A stretch of 64,000 bases of DNA from Granulosicoccus sp045106855 (GCA_045106855.1 JBGCFI010000014.1:41308-105307); one strand, 5' to 3'. Numbered from the stretch's first letter, positions 1 to 9,168 are shown. Numbers and translations are program-made. Notes: a model not told the origin generated them from the sequence alone.

Positions 1-1925
1 TCTTGCCAGCCACTGAAATCACCAGGCTCCGGAACGGGCAAAGGTACTACTGAAGGCGCGACGGGCTGCTCCACAAGGGGTTGTCCTTGCCGGTTCTCTA
101 CTTGCTCAGGCAAACGCGATTGTAAAGCGACTGACACAGCCGGCGAAGCCTCAAGCGCATTCAGTGCCTCGCGGGTGTCAGTCATCCGCGTAGCAGATGA
201 TGTGATGATGTCGGTTTGCGTACCCGATTGAATCGGTGCACTGAATCGTTTTCCGGCAATAGCCGTGGAGCTTAGCCTCGGTGTTATCAAGAACATGCGT
301 TCATTGCGACTGCTGGTATCAACCGTTGTCCGAAACAGCGCTCCCAGACCGGGAATACTGCCTAAAACAGGTACCCGCGAAACACCACTTCCCTTGATTT
401 CCCGGACAAGCCCACCGATTAACAGACTTTGACCAACGTCGATAATTGCCTGGGTATTGATCGTGGATTCTTCGACAATAGGAATACTGTCTACGCTTTG
501 ATCGGAGGTTGTGCCGTCAACAATATTGACACGCAATTTAATCTGACTTCGCCCACCGTGTTCATAGACATGAGGAGTAACACGCAAGGTTGTACCAACT
601 TTAACGTCAAACAGGTCGACCTCTTCCTGTCCGGCAACACGCACAAAAAACGTGGACGTAGTATCGAGTAAGGCCTCTACATTAGACAAAGTCATGACAT
701 GAGGTTTGGATACTATGCGTGCAGCCCCTTGAGTTTCCAGCGCACGAATACGAGCGATAAACTGCTCCTGACTACCAAGCAATAACGATACGACTCCTCC
801 AGTACTGCTTGGCGTCACATCAGCACCGGGGCGGAGAAGCTCATCAGCAACTGTGCCGTTACCTAACAGGGCTTCACCATCATTTCTCTGCAAACGCCAG
901 TTGATTCCCAACTCACGAAGTTTATCGGTGTCCAGATCAATGATGGTTGCCTCAATCTCTATCATCTGTGGCTCTTTGTCCAACGATGCAATCAGAGAGG
1001 CGTACGTTGACATCCGATCTGCCCGATCCCTGATAATGACGGAATTACTCAGAGGGTCAGCGACGATACGGGTTTTATCGGTGCTACCACCAGACGATAA
1101 GCCGGATAACTGTGCCGGATTCAAACCGACCTGGGGATTGGCTTGCAGTGTTTGCGTTGAAATGGGCTGCAGACCTTGACTACTGAGACCCTTGCCCCGC
1201 AAGCCGTCAAGTGACGATGATCCGGGAGTTCGGGAAATACCGGGGACACTGAACGCACCTGGCTCTATTAATGATCTGATGAGGCTGGCAACACCTGGTA
1301 CGACAACGGTGTCACCACCAAACATCAAAGACACATCATCAGCCCACGCATACTTGAGCTGAAATATCTCATAGGTGTCGGGCGTTGCAACTTTCTTTGT
1401 ACCCGTTTTTTTACTAACGGCATTTGCCAGCCGATCAACCTGGTCAACGAATCTTCTGGCACCCGTTACAACAAGACCGACATCGGTCACTGACAAGGTA
1501 TTTCGGCCATCCACCATGCCCAGCTTCTCAGCAGCTCGCTTGACAGAACCCGCTGACTTGTTAGACATATGCAACACGTTGCGGGATATATCGTTGGCAG
1601 GGTATACATGAGCCACTGCCCCATCGAAATACACCGCTAGCTGGAACGCGGTAGTGATCTCGTCAACCAACTCACCAGCGGGCTTCCGAAAGTCGCCGTT
1701 TACCGACCCAATGATGTTCTGGTCGACCTGTGCGGGTATACCTACCTGACCGAATAACTCTGCAAAAAAAAGATCTACCGGCTGCTCTCGAGCATTGAGC
1801 AGCACCATTTTTTCAAGTCCGGGTATGTCCGCTGCCTGTGCTGCTGGCAAACCGATAGACATTATCAGTGCGGTTGCACACACCAGCTTTTTACAGGCGT
1901 ATCGGAGACAACTTTTTTTATTCAT
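1..1925 (-). CDS. sctC: T3SS outer-membrane secretin SctC (YscC/HrcC family), 3' end missing
   Basis: This gene encodes the secretin ring through which the injectisome crosses the outer membrane. I read it directly from the minus strand: it starts at the ATG at 1925 and stays open to the window edge, so at least 641 codons are present and the C-terminus is missing. The N-terminus is a Sec signal peptide (KKS..., hydrophobic core, cleavage near PAAQA-AD). It is followed by the small N-domains, including the GQVGIPAQVD and KYAWADDVSL stretches, and then the secretin core with VEIEATIIDLD, VTPHV and the QSLLIGGLVRE ... VPVLGSIPGLGALFR signature typical of secretins. It lies 42 bp behind sctV on the same strand, so the two are probably one operon continuing to the left. 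T3SS rather than type II or pilus secretin is inferred from the sctV and sctU neighbours. Confidence 0.93.
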   Translation of the reverse strand, partial: MNKKSCLRYACKKLVCATALIMSIGLPAAQAADIPGLEKMVLLNAREQPVDLFFAELFGQVGIPAQVDQNIIGSVNGDFRKPAGELVDEITTAFQLAVYFDGAVAHVYPANDISRNVLHMSNKSAGSVKRAAEKLGMVDGRNTLSVTDVGLVVTGARRFVDQVDRLANAVSKKTGTKKVATPDTYEIFQLKYAWADDVSLMFGGDTVVVPGVASLIRSLIEPGAFSVPGISRTPGSSSLDGLRGKGLSSQGLQPISTQTLQANPQVGLNPAQLSGLSSGGSTDKTRIVADPLSNSVIIRDRADRMSTYASLIASLDKEPQMIEIEATIIDLDTDKLRELGINWRLQRNDGEALLGNGTVADELLRPGADVTPSSTGGVVSLLLGSQEQFIARIRALETQGAARIVSKPHVMTLSNVEALLDTTSTFFVRVAGQEEVDLFDVKVGTTLRVTPHVYEHGGRSQIKLRVNIVDGTTSDQSVDSIPIVEESTINTQAIIDVGQSLLIGGLVREIKGSGVSRVPVLGSIPGLGALFRTTVDTSSRNERMFLITPRLSSTAIAGKRFSAPIQSGTQTDIITSSATRMTDTREALNALEASPAVSVALQSRLPEQVENRQGQPLVEQPVAPSVVPLPVPEPGDFSGWQ

Positions 1926-1967
1926 AAGACATCTATTTAACAATATTGATTTCATGTCACCAACATC

Positions 1968-3932
1968 TCAAACACTGGACAACTGAACGCTTTCGCCTGG
2001 CACTACCTGATAAACGACATCAAGCTTCAGTGTGGGAATCAGTTCATTATAAGAAAGCACTGGCACATCAAAACAGCGTTCTGCGATTAAGGCGCGAATA
2101 TGGCGTCGCAGCTGCACACTGGTCAGGAGCACGGCTGGTTCGAATTGTTCGATAGCGTCGACAAGCGAGTTGCGCAAGCGCTCGCTTAACCGTGGATCGA
2201 GTGACAATTGCTGCACGCCTGCGCTGGTCCGTATGGATTTCATCAACTGATCCTCAAGCGGCGCTGACAGCGCAACTGCTTTGAGATTGCCATCCGGGGC
2301 GTACCGGTAACAAGTTTGCCGAGACAAGGCCATGCGAGCAAATTCGCTCAGGTTATAAGTATCTTTTTCGTGCTGTGCCGCCTGCACCAATGCTTCAAGA
2401 ATACCGCGCACATTGCGTATGGAAACCTCTTCATCTACCAGATGACGCAGGATGGCTGCTATGTTCTGCGTCGGGATGCTGCGCAGAACCTCCTTTACGA
2501 TATCCGGATAATCGATACTGGCAGCCGCCATGAGTTGTCCGGTTTCCTGAATACCCAGAAAAAGCGTGCCGCTCTTGCGCAACGCTTGTTCAATGCTTTC
2601 AAGAATGGTGTCAAACGAGACCCCCTCACTCAGCGCACCACTGACAATAGGTACCTCAAAAGCGTGCAGTATCCACTCTTCAGAACTGTCGTGTCGAAAA
2701 TGGATGCGTACATCCGGCATCGCCACACCAGATCGAAGCTGGTAGTTATTGACACATTCTGTGACCTTGGCCTGAATCATTTCGCCGCCGTCGCTTCCCA
2801 ACGATTTAGGCAGCTCTAGCAGTAAAGGAACCGCCTGCTGCACCGGGTCTGCATGTGCCGGGGCCACATTTTTGACTTTGGTTTCCTTGCTATCCATCAC
2901 TGCACCAAACGATGTCTGTTTTATTTTATCCAATCTGCTCTTTAGTGCAGGGACAAGCAGCCCGCCGCTGATCATTAGCAAGAAACCAAGCAGAAAGAAA
3001 ATTGCTGAGGGAAAACCCGGCACAAGCGCCATGGCAAAGCAGATACCGCCAGCGACTAGCAATACCCTGGGAATTGACGACAACTGCTTCTGGATGGAAT
3101 CTCCCAGATGTCTATCTGATTGACTATCTGTAGCGCGCGTTACAATTAATCCAGCTGCCATTGCTCCCAATAAAGCAGGAATCTGCGCCACCAGACCGTC
3201 ACCGATTGTCAGTATGGAGTATTTGGACATCGCCGAGCCTGCGTCCATCCCCAACTGAAAAATACCGATGGTCAGGCCGCCCAGTAAATTGATGATAATA
3301 ATGATGATGCCGGCGATAGCATCGCCCTTAACGAACTTCATCGCACCATCCATGCTGCCATGCAGTTTGCTTTCGAGCTCCAGCTCGCGTCGCTTTTCTC
3401 GCGCCTCGAGCTTGTCGATGAGACCTGAGCGCAAATCTGAGTCAATTGACATCTGTTTGCCCGGCATAGCATCCAGGGTGAACCTTGCTCCCACCTCGGC
3501 CACCCGCTCTGCGCCTTTTGCAATGACTAGAAACTGCACGAGAGTGATTATAAGAAAAACCACCAGACCAACAACAAGGTTTCCTCCAGCCACCATATTG
3601 CCGAAGGTATCTATGATGTTACCCGCTTCGCCTTCCAGCAGGATCATGCGAGTCGTAGCTACCGACAATGCCAGTCTGAACAAGGTACTGATTAGCAAGA
3701 CGCTGGGGAATGACGAGAACTGCAATGCCGTGCTGATGTAGATGCCCATCAGAACCAGCATGAGACCTATGCAGATGTTAACCGCGACCAACGCATCGAT
3801 CAGTAGAGAAGGGAGCGGCAAAATCATCAGCGCGATTATTGCGACAACTAACACAGCGAGAACTACGTCACTAAATCGCGAAAACACGCCCTGACCGACG
3901 TCCGTATCTTTCAGATAGGCGTGCAGATTCAT
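1968..3932 (-). CDS. sctV: T3SS export gate protein SctV (YscV/LcrD family)
   Basis: SctV forms the nonameric inner-membrane export gate that hands substrates to the T3SS channel. The 654-aa product has the expected layout: about eight membrane segments in the first ~320 residues, with hallmark motifs STLFRLALSVATTRMIL, VAEVGARFTLDAMPGKQMSID and SMDGAMKFVKGDAIAG, followed by a soluble cytoplasmic domain. These match the LcrD/YscV branch of the FlhA family. It is somewhat shorter than the ~700 residues usual for YscV, the difference lying in the linker and C-terminal part. It is transcribed away from sctU and leads into sctC. The ATG at 3932 (MNLHAYLKDTD) is the natural start. Confidence 0.96.
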   Translation of the reverse strand: MNLHAYLKDTDVGQGVFSRFSDVVLAVLVVAIIALMILPLPSLLIDALVAVNICIGLMLVLMGIYISTALQFSSFPSVLLISTLFRLALSVATTRMILLEGEAGNIIDTFGNMVAGGNLVVGLVVFLIITLVQFLVIAKGAERVAEVGARFTLDAMPGKQMSIDSDLRSGLIDKLEAREKRRELELESKLHGSMDGAMKFVKGDAIAGIIIIIINLLGGLTIGIFQLGMDAGSAMSKYSILTIGDGLVAQIPALLGAMAAGLIVTRATDSQSDRHLGDSIQKQLSSIPRVLLVAGGICFAMALVPGFPSAIFFLLGFLLMISGGLLVPALKSRLDKIKQTSFGAVMDSKETKVKNVAPAHADPVQQAVPLLLELPKSLGSDGGEMIQAKVTECVNNYQLRSGVAMPDVRIHFRHDSSEEWILHAFEVPIVSGALSEGVSFDTILESIEQALRKSGTLFLGIQETGQLMAAASIDYPDIVKEVLRSIPTQNIAAILRHLVDEEVSIRNVRGILEALVQAAQHEKDTYNLSEFARMALSRQTCYRYAPDGNLKAVALSAPLEDQLMKSIRTSAGVQQLSLDPRLSERLRNSLVDAIEQFEPAVLLTSVQLRRHIRALIAERCFDVPVLSYNELIPTLKLDVVYQVVPGESVQLSSV

Positions 3933-4236
3933 GAGATGTACATTCTCACATGAAAAACCCAGACGATTTCAGCGGGTACATCCATAAAAACACGTCCTTT
4001 TTCAATACATTACTTCCTTAACGCACAGGATCTCTTTTACTGACACAAAGTGCAATAACATATTGATCGAAACAGGAATCAATTCAGCCAAGCTACAAAA
4101 TGCTGACAGATTCCCGAATGTTAATTGTGACACATATCACATATTCCAAACTGTGATCTGCATTCAAAATTCGTGAATGCGTGATATTCCCAAACCATTC
4201 CATCTGAATCGGTAAAGGGTTTTAACGTGTTGTTCC
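3933..4236. other. Divergent intergenic region between sctV and sctU
   Basis: About 300 bp separate the two outward-facing T3SS transcription units. I see no gene in it. It is AT-rich and holds a consensus CRP-type palindrome (annotated separately), so it is probably the shared promoter region for both arms of the T3SS core. Confidence 0.6.
4126..4141. promoter_or_regulatory. CRP/Vfr-type binding site
   Basis: The sequence TGTGA-CACATA-TCACA matches the classical CRP half-sites exactly, with the canonical 6-bp spacing. It lies between sctV (start 194 bp away) and sctU (start about 140 bp away). CRP-family control of T3SS genes is known in other gammaproteobacteria, for example Vfr in Pseudomonas; its use here is inference from the match alone. 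Confidence 0.7.
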
Positions 4237-4281
4237 GTGGTAAGTTTCTTGTCCAACATACCGAATCGGGAAGACGTTTTT

Positions 4282-5496
4282 TTGGCAGAAGACGATAACA
4301 GTGGGGAAAAGACAGAACCGGCTACCCCCAAACGCATTCGCGATGCGCGTAAGCGGGGTGATGTTGCCAAAAGCAAGGACCTCACAGGCACGCTTGGCCT
4401 GGCGTTTTCCATGGTTTTGATTACGTTTGCATTGGGCCAGGGAATAGAACGCCTGGCCAACTTGACGATCGATGCCATGACCTTCCAGGACCTACCCTTC
4501 AGCGTTATATCCCAACAACTTACAGACAGCGCTATCACCACCTTTCTGTTACTCAGCGCGACTGTGCTGCTACCAGTGGCATTGTTTGGAATGCTGGTCG
4601 AATTTCTACAAACCGGGCCAATTTTCGCGTTGGAAAAAATGCAGCCAAAGCTCGAAAACCTGAATCCGGCTGCAGGTATCAAAAAAATGTTCAGCATGGA
4701 CAATTTTGTCGAACTGCTGAAAACCCTGGCAAAAACAGCGTTGTTAGGCGTCATCGCGTGGCTTGTAATTCGTGGCGCGATCAGCGAGTTGATGAATCTG
4801 CCGGCAAACCAACCGATGCTTGTTATTGAAGCGGTCAAGTCTATGGCCATTCGACTTTTCGGATGGACATTGGGTGTATTCCTTATCATCATGGCGATGG
4901 ATGCGGCATATCAACAACATGCCTATGCCAAAAAGATGCGAATGAGCATTCGCGACATAAAAAAAGAACACAAAGACAATGAAGGTGACCCGATGCTCAA
5001 AGGGCAACGTCGGCAGTTGCAACAAGAGTGGTCCCAGGAGAGCTCCACGCAGGCTGCACGTTCCGCATCGGTCATGGTCGTAAACCCCACACATATAGCA
5101 ATCGCGATTTTATATGACAAGGAAGACATGCCAGTACCCACCGTTACTGCCAAAGGGCAGGATGCGGTAGCGCGTGCAATGCGTGATGCGGCTAACGAGG
5201 CACACGTACCTGTATTGAGAAATCAGACGCTTGCCAGGCGTCTGCTTGCAGATGTTGATGAAGGCGATGTTGTTCCCAGAGAACTGTTTGATGTTGTAGC
5301 TGAGATTATTCTATGGGCACGGCAAACGCGCGAGAAGCTTGCCCCTCATACGCGCTGGCGAACCGACAACGCAAAAACGCTAGAAAACAGACTTCAAGCA
5401 CCAGGTGAGGATCTGAGCGTCTATCCACCAGAACTTGATTTGTTTGCCACCAGCAGTGGTACTGAAACCTCAACGGAAAATCCGCAACCGTCATGA
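4282..5496 (+). CDS. sctU: T3SS export switch protein SctU (YscU/FlhB family)
   Basis: SctU is the autocleaving inner-membrane switch that changes T3SS substrate specificity. The product begins with the family signature GEKTEPATPKRIRDARKRG, has four hydrophobic segments in its first ~215 residues, and ends with a cytoplasmic domain containing the self-cleavage motif N-P-T-H (Asn268 to His271 when counted from the TTG at 4282). I prefer this TTG because the resulting L/M-A-E-D-D start matches relatives and GGGAAGA lies just upstream. An upstream GTG at 4237 would add 15 residues. Its stop overlaps the start of the following FliO-like gene (ATGA), so the two are co-translated. Family membership is clear; assignment to the non-flagellar branch rests on sctC/sctV next door. 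Confidence 0.94.
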   Translation: MAEDDNSGEKTEPATPKRIRDARKRGDVAKSKDLTGTLGLAFSMVLITFALGQGIERLANLTIDAMTFQDLPFSVISQQLTDSAITTFLLLSATVLLPVALFGMLVEFLQTGPIFALEKMQPKLENLNPAAGIKKMFSMDNFVELLKTLAKTALLGVIAWLVIRGAISELMNLPANQPMLVIEAVKSMAIRLFGWTLGVFLIIMAMDAAYQQHAYAKKMRMSIRDIKKEHKDNEGDPMLKGQRRQLQQEWSQESSTQAARSASVMVVNPTHIAIAILYDKEDMPVPTVTAKGQDAVARAMRDAANEAHVPVLRNQTLARRLLADVDEGDVVPRELFDVVAEIILWARQTREKLAPHTRWRTDNAKTLENRLQAPGEDLSVYPPELDLFATSSGTETSTENPQPS

Positions 5497-5774
5497 CTTC
5501 TTTTCCGGTTTCATTGTTATTCACTCTCTTGGCACTAGTGCTGGTACTTGTGCTTGCCTGGTTTGCCATTCGATTAATCGCTCAACTGGGTGGCGGAAAA
5601 CTTAGCAGTAAGCGGGTAAAGGTAACTCATACTGTCCCACTCAGCGCCAGAGAGCGGCTGGTTATCGTTGAGTGCGATGATCAAGAGTATTTTTTGGGTG
5701 TTACCGCTAACGGTATAACCGTGATCAACAAAAAACCGGTTTCAGAAAAAAAGGCGCTTCTCACTACTCAGTAA
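5493..5774 (+). CDS. FliO-like small membrane protein
   Basis: This 93-aa protein has one strongly hydrophobic N-terminal segment (residues 1-31, LLFTLLALVLVLVLAWFAIRLIA), then a short cytoplasmic domain with KRVKVTHTVPLSARERLVIVECDDQEYFLGV. That pattern (one TM, then a beta-rich domain reading L...RL.VV...D..YLLGV) is the one seen in the flagellar assembly factor FliO. It overlaps the sctU stop by 4 bp. FliO normally helps assemble the flagellar FliP ring and is not a standard part of injectisomes, so its placement here is unusual. The FliO assignment is by pattern only and could be wrong, since such small proteins diverge quickly. Confidence 0.65.
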   Translation: MTSFPVSLLFTLLALVLVLVLAWFAIRLIAQLGGGKLSSKRVKVTHTVPLSARERLVIVECDDQEYFLGVTANGITVINKKPVSEKKALLTTQ

Positions 5775-5841
5775 GAGGCACCCGTTGTAATAACGCAACC
5801 TGAAATTACCGCTGAACGGATAATGACGGACTCTTTGCAGT

Positions 5842-7893
5842 CTATGCTGCCGCATTAACCGATGTTTGTGCAGAAGGCTGCGGTAGTTTCCCGTCCAGTA
5901 AATTGGCAAGCCTTAAAAAATTTGCCGCTAAATCAGGCTGCCCTGATTGCAAAGAGAGCGATGCTGCCTGTCGGGCTGCAGATGAGTACTTATCACTCAA
6001 CACGGAATCGCGAATCTGAAATACCGTGTCAAGACGATTCTGGTTGTTCTGACTTAAGGGGATGCCCAACAGAGCTGCAGCATCGCCGATAGCCTGAGAG
6101 TAGTTACCATCCTCAACCAGCTCGCGCGTATCGTTAACTTTTTCAATAACACCTGCCCACGTTCTAATCGTTTCCTGACTGGCCTGACCTATTCCTAGAT
6201 CGTCGCCATAGTTGATTAGAAAGGCATTGGTTGCATCACTATAATCACCCTCTTTAACGGCTTTTACAATGCCGCGAATAGTTGAGACGTTTTCCGAAAT
6301 TGCCTTGAACGTCTCGTTACCTTTTATGTTGTCGATAAAGCCTTGAAATCCACTGGTACGTGGCGTTGCGCCGGACTGGGCCCCATCAACTTGTCCGCTA
6401 GATTCGCTGGTCGCAGCCCCGGAACCTGAAATCCCTTCATAAGCAGCTTGACCACTTTGAATGGCTCCGAGAATATCCCCGCTCTTTGCGCTGTCAACTG
6501 CTGTAACCACCTGGCCAGCAGCGCCGAAAGTGCGGCCCAGACTTGTTTCGGATCCACCAAAGTAATTGCTGGCCAGGCCCGCAGCTGCGGCAAAGTCGCC
6601 TTTGGCGATTGCCTGATAAGCTGCTCCGGCTGTTCTTGCGGTGGTCGCTATTCTGGTCGCAGTGTCAACAAACCCGGAAGATGCCCCCAACATCTTGCCA
6701 ACACCACCAACCCCACCAGCGACCCCTGCAACACCACCTAGTATCATGGCTGCGCTGCCATGTTTAACACCTTGATAAACCGAATAGGCCGCCTTGGCAA
6801 TGTTGATGACTCTGACCGCAATTTGAACTACAGGGATAGGAATAAACTGCGCGATCATCAGAATGGTATTAAAGATCTTACTTTGCATCAGCTTCTTAAA
6901 GCCTTTCTTTATACCGTTCCAGGCATCTGATGCTAAATCTGTAATGGCACTGAAACCGCGGGAAATCGCCTTGCCTAAGCTTCTGAAAGGTTTGGTAATT
7001 TTCTTGAAGGTTTTTGAAAGCCACCCGAATTCAACTTCAATCTCTTTGCCATCAACTACGATAACACCACTATCGTTTTCGCTTTTCAAAGCGGATAGCT
7101 CAGCCTCCGAAATTTCTTCTCCACCCACAAGTCTTGCGAAGATATCGCCTTCATCACCTGCCGCATCTGAGGTATTAAGTCGTGCATCCAGAGCATGACC
7201 GACTTCCTCGGTTAAAATCTGAGCAGCCTTGTCCGGATCGGATTGCAGCAGTTGCCTGCTGATATAGATAGTGTCATTGTCCTTGCTGTATGCGCCAAGA
7301 CCACCACCTGCGCTTTGAGTTCCGGATTGATCTTGTAAGACAGATTCGTCAACAACCTGAATATCAGGCATCCAACTAAAATCGTCGTTCAGAACCTGTT
7401 GCCGGATAGCTTCAGCCTTAGTCTGGTCGTAGCTATCCCCAAAGCTCTTTCTCATAGCCTCATGAAAGGCTTTGGGATCTGATGCCAGCTGCTTCAAGTC
7501 CTCCTGCATCGCAGCCCTCGCAGCCTCCAGCCCGGAGGTGTCGTTTGCGATAGCAGCATTAGTAGCCTGTATGCCAGAGGAATCAGTCGAGATAGCGGTA
7601 GTAACAGCCGCATCAGACTGACTGGCAGCGCCCGGCTGATTACTGTTGTTTACAGCTCCACTTGACGAAGAGCCCGTCACATTCTGTGCAGACTCGCCTT
7701 CCTCAGGCAAAACATTGCGCCTTGAATTCGAATCCAGGGAACGAAGTAAACTGCTGTTACCCGAATTTAAAACGCTCGTAGTGAGCGATGTTTCATTGCT
7801 TCTGGCATCTGCTGATTCAGCGGATAGAAATGCACGTTCTGTGAGATGGTTATTGCGCACCAAGTGGCGAGAAGGCTGACCTATCTGGCTCAT
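5842..7893 (-). CDS. Large T3SS-island protein with E-E-x-G-H motif and hydrophobic segments
   Basis: The product is 683 aa when started at the ATG at 7893 (MSQIGQPSRHLV), which has AAAGGATAT upstream; the frame is open 24 codons further. Residues 1-130 are rich in Ser, Asn, Thr and Ala with no Sec signal, a composition common at the N-termini of T3SS substrates. Residues ~175-290 hold a domain with TEEVGHALDARLN followed by GDEGDIFARLV, a pattern I recall from large secreted calcium-binding proteins, where E-E-x-G-H suggests a metallopeptidase-like fold. Residues ~340-406 are hydrophobic and glycine-rich and could insert in a membrane. The C-terminal third is helical with repeated EGDYS.A-type units. 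It could be a translocator or an effector; I cannot decide. It lies downstream of the RTX gene on the same strand. Confidence 0.8.
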   Translation of the reverse strand: MSQIGQPSRHLVRNNHLTERAFLSAESADARSNETSLTTSVLNSGNSSLLRSLDSNSRRNVLPEEGESAQNVTGSSSSGAVNNSNQPGAASQSDAAVTTAISTDSSGIQATNAAIANDTSGLEAARAAMQEDLKQLASDPKAFHEAMRKSFGDSYDQTKAEAIRQQVLNDDFSWMPDIQVVDESVLQDQSGTQSAGGGLGAYSKDNDTIYISRQLLQSDPDKAAQILTEEVGHALDARLNTSDAAGDEGDIFARLVGGEEISEAELSALKSENDSGVIVVDGKEIEVEFGWLSKTFKKITKPFRSLGKAISRGFSAITDLASDAWNGIKKGFKKLMQSKIFNTILMIAQFIPIPVVQIAVRVINIAKAAYSVYQGVKHGSAAMILGGVAGVAGGVGGVGKMLGASSGFVDTATRIATTARTAGAAYQAIAKGDFAAAAGLASNYFGGSETSLGRTFGAAGQVVTAVDSAKSGDILGAIQSGQAAYEGISGSGAATSESSGQVDGAQSGATPRTSGFQGFIDNIKGNETFKAISENVSTIRGIVKAVKEGDYSDATNAFLINYGDDLGIGQASQETIRTWAGVIEKVNDTRELVEDGNYSQAIGDAAALLGIPLSQNNQNRLDTVFQIRDSVLSDKYSSAARQAASLSLQSGQPDLAANFLRLANLLDGKLPQPSAQTSVNAAA

Positions 7894-7996
7894 GACTGGA
7901 TATCCTTTAACAACACCTTGAATACCGCTAGCTGCTCGCACTGCAATGAAATGCACTAGACCCAACGAGTATCGGAAGTTTCTTTACTGAGAATGC

Positions 7997-8027
7997 AAAA
8001 GGTGACGCTCGGGGGCGTTCACCTTTT
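7997..8027 (-). terminator. Rho-independent terminator behind the RTX gene
   Basis: Inverted arms AAAAGGTGA and TCACCTTTT enclose a further CGC/GCG pairing, giving a strong hairpin with a run of T on the minus strand. It sits 26 bp past the stop of the RTX gene and ahead of the 683-aa gene. Confidence 0.7.
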
Positions 8028-8052
8028 TGCAAGTGAATCGACTACATGAAAA

Positions 8053-9168
8053 TCATTGAATGACGCTATCTCTTGAGCGAAACCATCCGTTTCTGGTTCG
8101 TCCTACGATGTCGTCTCCTTCACCCGTATCAATACGGTCTCTGTGTTTACCACCGTGTATCTCATCATCACCTGCGCCTGCCTTGATATCATCCCGGCCA
8201 CGGCCGCCCTCAATGTAGTCCATACCATCACCGGTAATGATGACATCGTTACCACGACCTCCGTAAACCTTGTTGTTGCCATTACCGGCGTCAATGGTAT
8301 CGTTGCCGCGATTGCCGTAGATAGTATCGTTACCATCGCCCGCCTTGATCTTGTCGTCACCATATCCGCCATGAATAGTATTCATACCATTGCCGGCGTC
8401 AATATTGTCGTTACCCGCACCTCCGGAAACGGTGTCGTTGCCCTCACCCGTGCTAATGATGTCGTTGCCTGTTTCCCCATCGACGGTGTCATTTCCCTCG
8501 CCCGTGGTCAGGTCATCATCACCGCGACCGCCGTATACCGAGTCATTGCCGGTACCGGAATTTACCTGATCGTTGCCGTCTCCGGCATAGACCGAATCGT
8601 TTCCTGATCCCGTTTTGATATAGTCATTGCCTTTGCCACCGTACACCTCATCATTGCCACTACCGCCTGAAACGGTATCATTGCCGTCACCAGCAAACAC
8701 ATTGTCATCGCCACCTCGCGCGTCGATGTCATCATTTCCAGAGCCACCGTTGATGGTTTCAGAACCATTTCCGCCGTCTATAGTGTCATTACCAGCACCA
8801 CCGGTTAAGGTGAGTCCACTAGTGCCCTTTGAGTTTTCCAGTCCGACAGTAATAGTGTCGTTACCATCACCGGCATCGACCTCAAAATTCTTGGCTTGAT
8901 CTGCAGTGAGCTCAAACTCTTCACCATTAACGTAAACACTGGCAGTGCCATCAGCGTGGTATTTAACGTCAATTGTGTCATCGCCTGACGTGCCTTTTAT
9001 GACAGTTTTACCATCTGACGATTCGTATCGAGTTCCCTGGGTACCAGAATGAATCAGCTTGAGAGGCGTGCTCTTACTGTACCTGTCCCCGTTTGTGTTG
9101 TGAGTGCTAGACCCTTGTACTTGATGATGTTGCCTGTAGGCTTGAAACGAATCTGCAAAAGCTCCCAC
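8053..9168 (-). CDS. RTX-type calcium-binding repeat protein in the T3SS island
   Basis: From about residue 110 to 350 the 371-aa protein is a nearly unbroken run of some two dozen nonapeptide repeats of the form G-G-x-G-N-D-x-[IV]-x (for example GGSGNDEVYGGKGND), which fold into a calcium-binding beta-roll. The start is a GTG at 9168 preceded by AAGGGAGAAA, a good ribosome binding site. The first ~55 residues are polar, with no signal peptide. RTX proteins are normally type I substrates, yet no ABC/membrane-fusion exporter genes are nearby, while T3SS genes are. A TAGGGG/CCCCTA palindrome, shared with two other island genes, lies 73 bp before the start. Secretion by the T3SS is therefore a reasonable inference, not shown. 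Confidence 0.88.
   Translation of the reverse strand: MGAFADSFQAYRQHHQVQGSSTHNTNGDRYSKSTPLKLIHSGTQGTRYESSDGKTVIKGTSGDDTIDVKYHADGTASVYVNGEEFELTADQAKNFEVDAGDGNDTITVGLENSKGTSGLTLTGGAGNDTIDGGNGSETINGGSGNDDIDARGGDDNVFAGDGNDTVSGGSGNDEVYGGKGNDYIKTGSGNDSVYAGDGNDQVNSGTGNDSVYGGRGDDDLTTGEGNDTVDGETGNDIISTGEGNDTVSGGAGNDNIDAGNGMNTIHGGYGDDKIKAGDGNDTIYGNRGNDTIDAGNGNNKVYGGRGNDVIITGDGMDYIEGGRGRDDIKAGAGDDEIHGGKHRDRIDTGEGDDIVGRTRNGWFRSRDSVIQ

Noticed and set aside
429..1611. Plus-strand open frames across the secretin gene
   Set aside because: They lie opposite the clearly coding minus-strand secretin frame and have no domain or composition of real proteins.
8143..8899. Open frames opposite or overlapping the RTX gene with repeated Val/Thr/Ile or Pro/Ser patterns
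   Set aside because: Their repetitiveness mirrors the RTX nonapeptide repeats in other frames; the GG-x-G-N-D frame is the real one.
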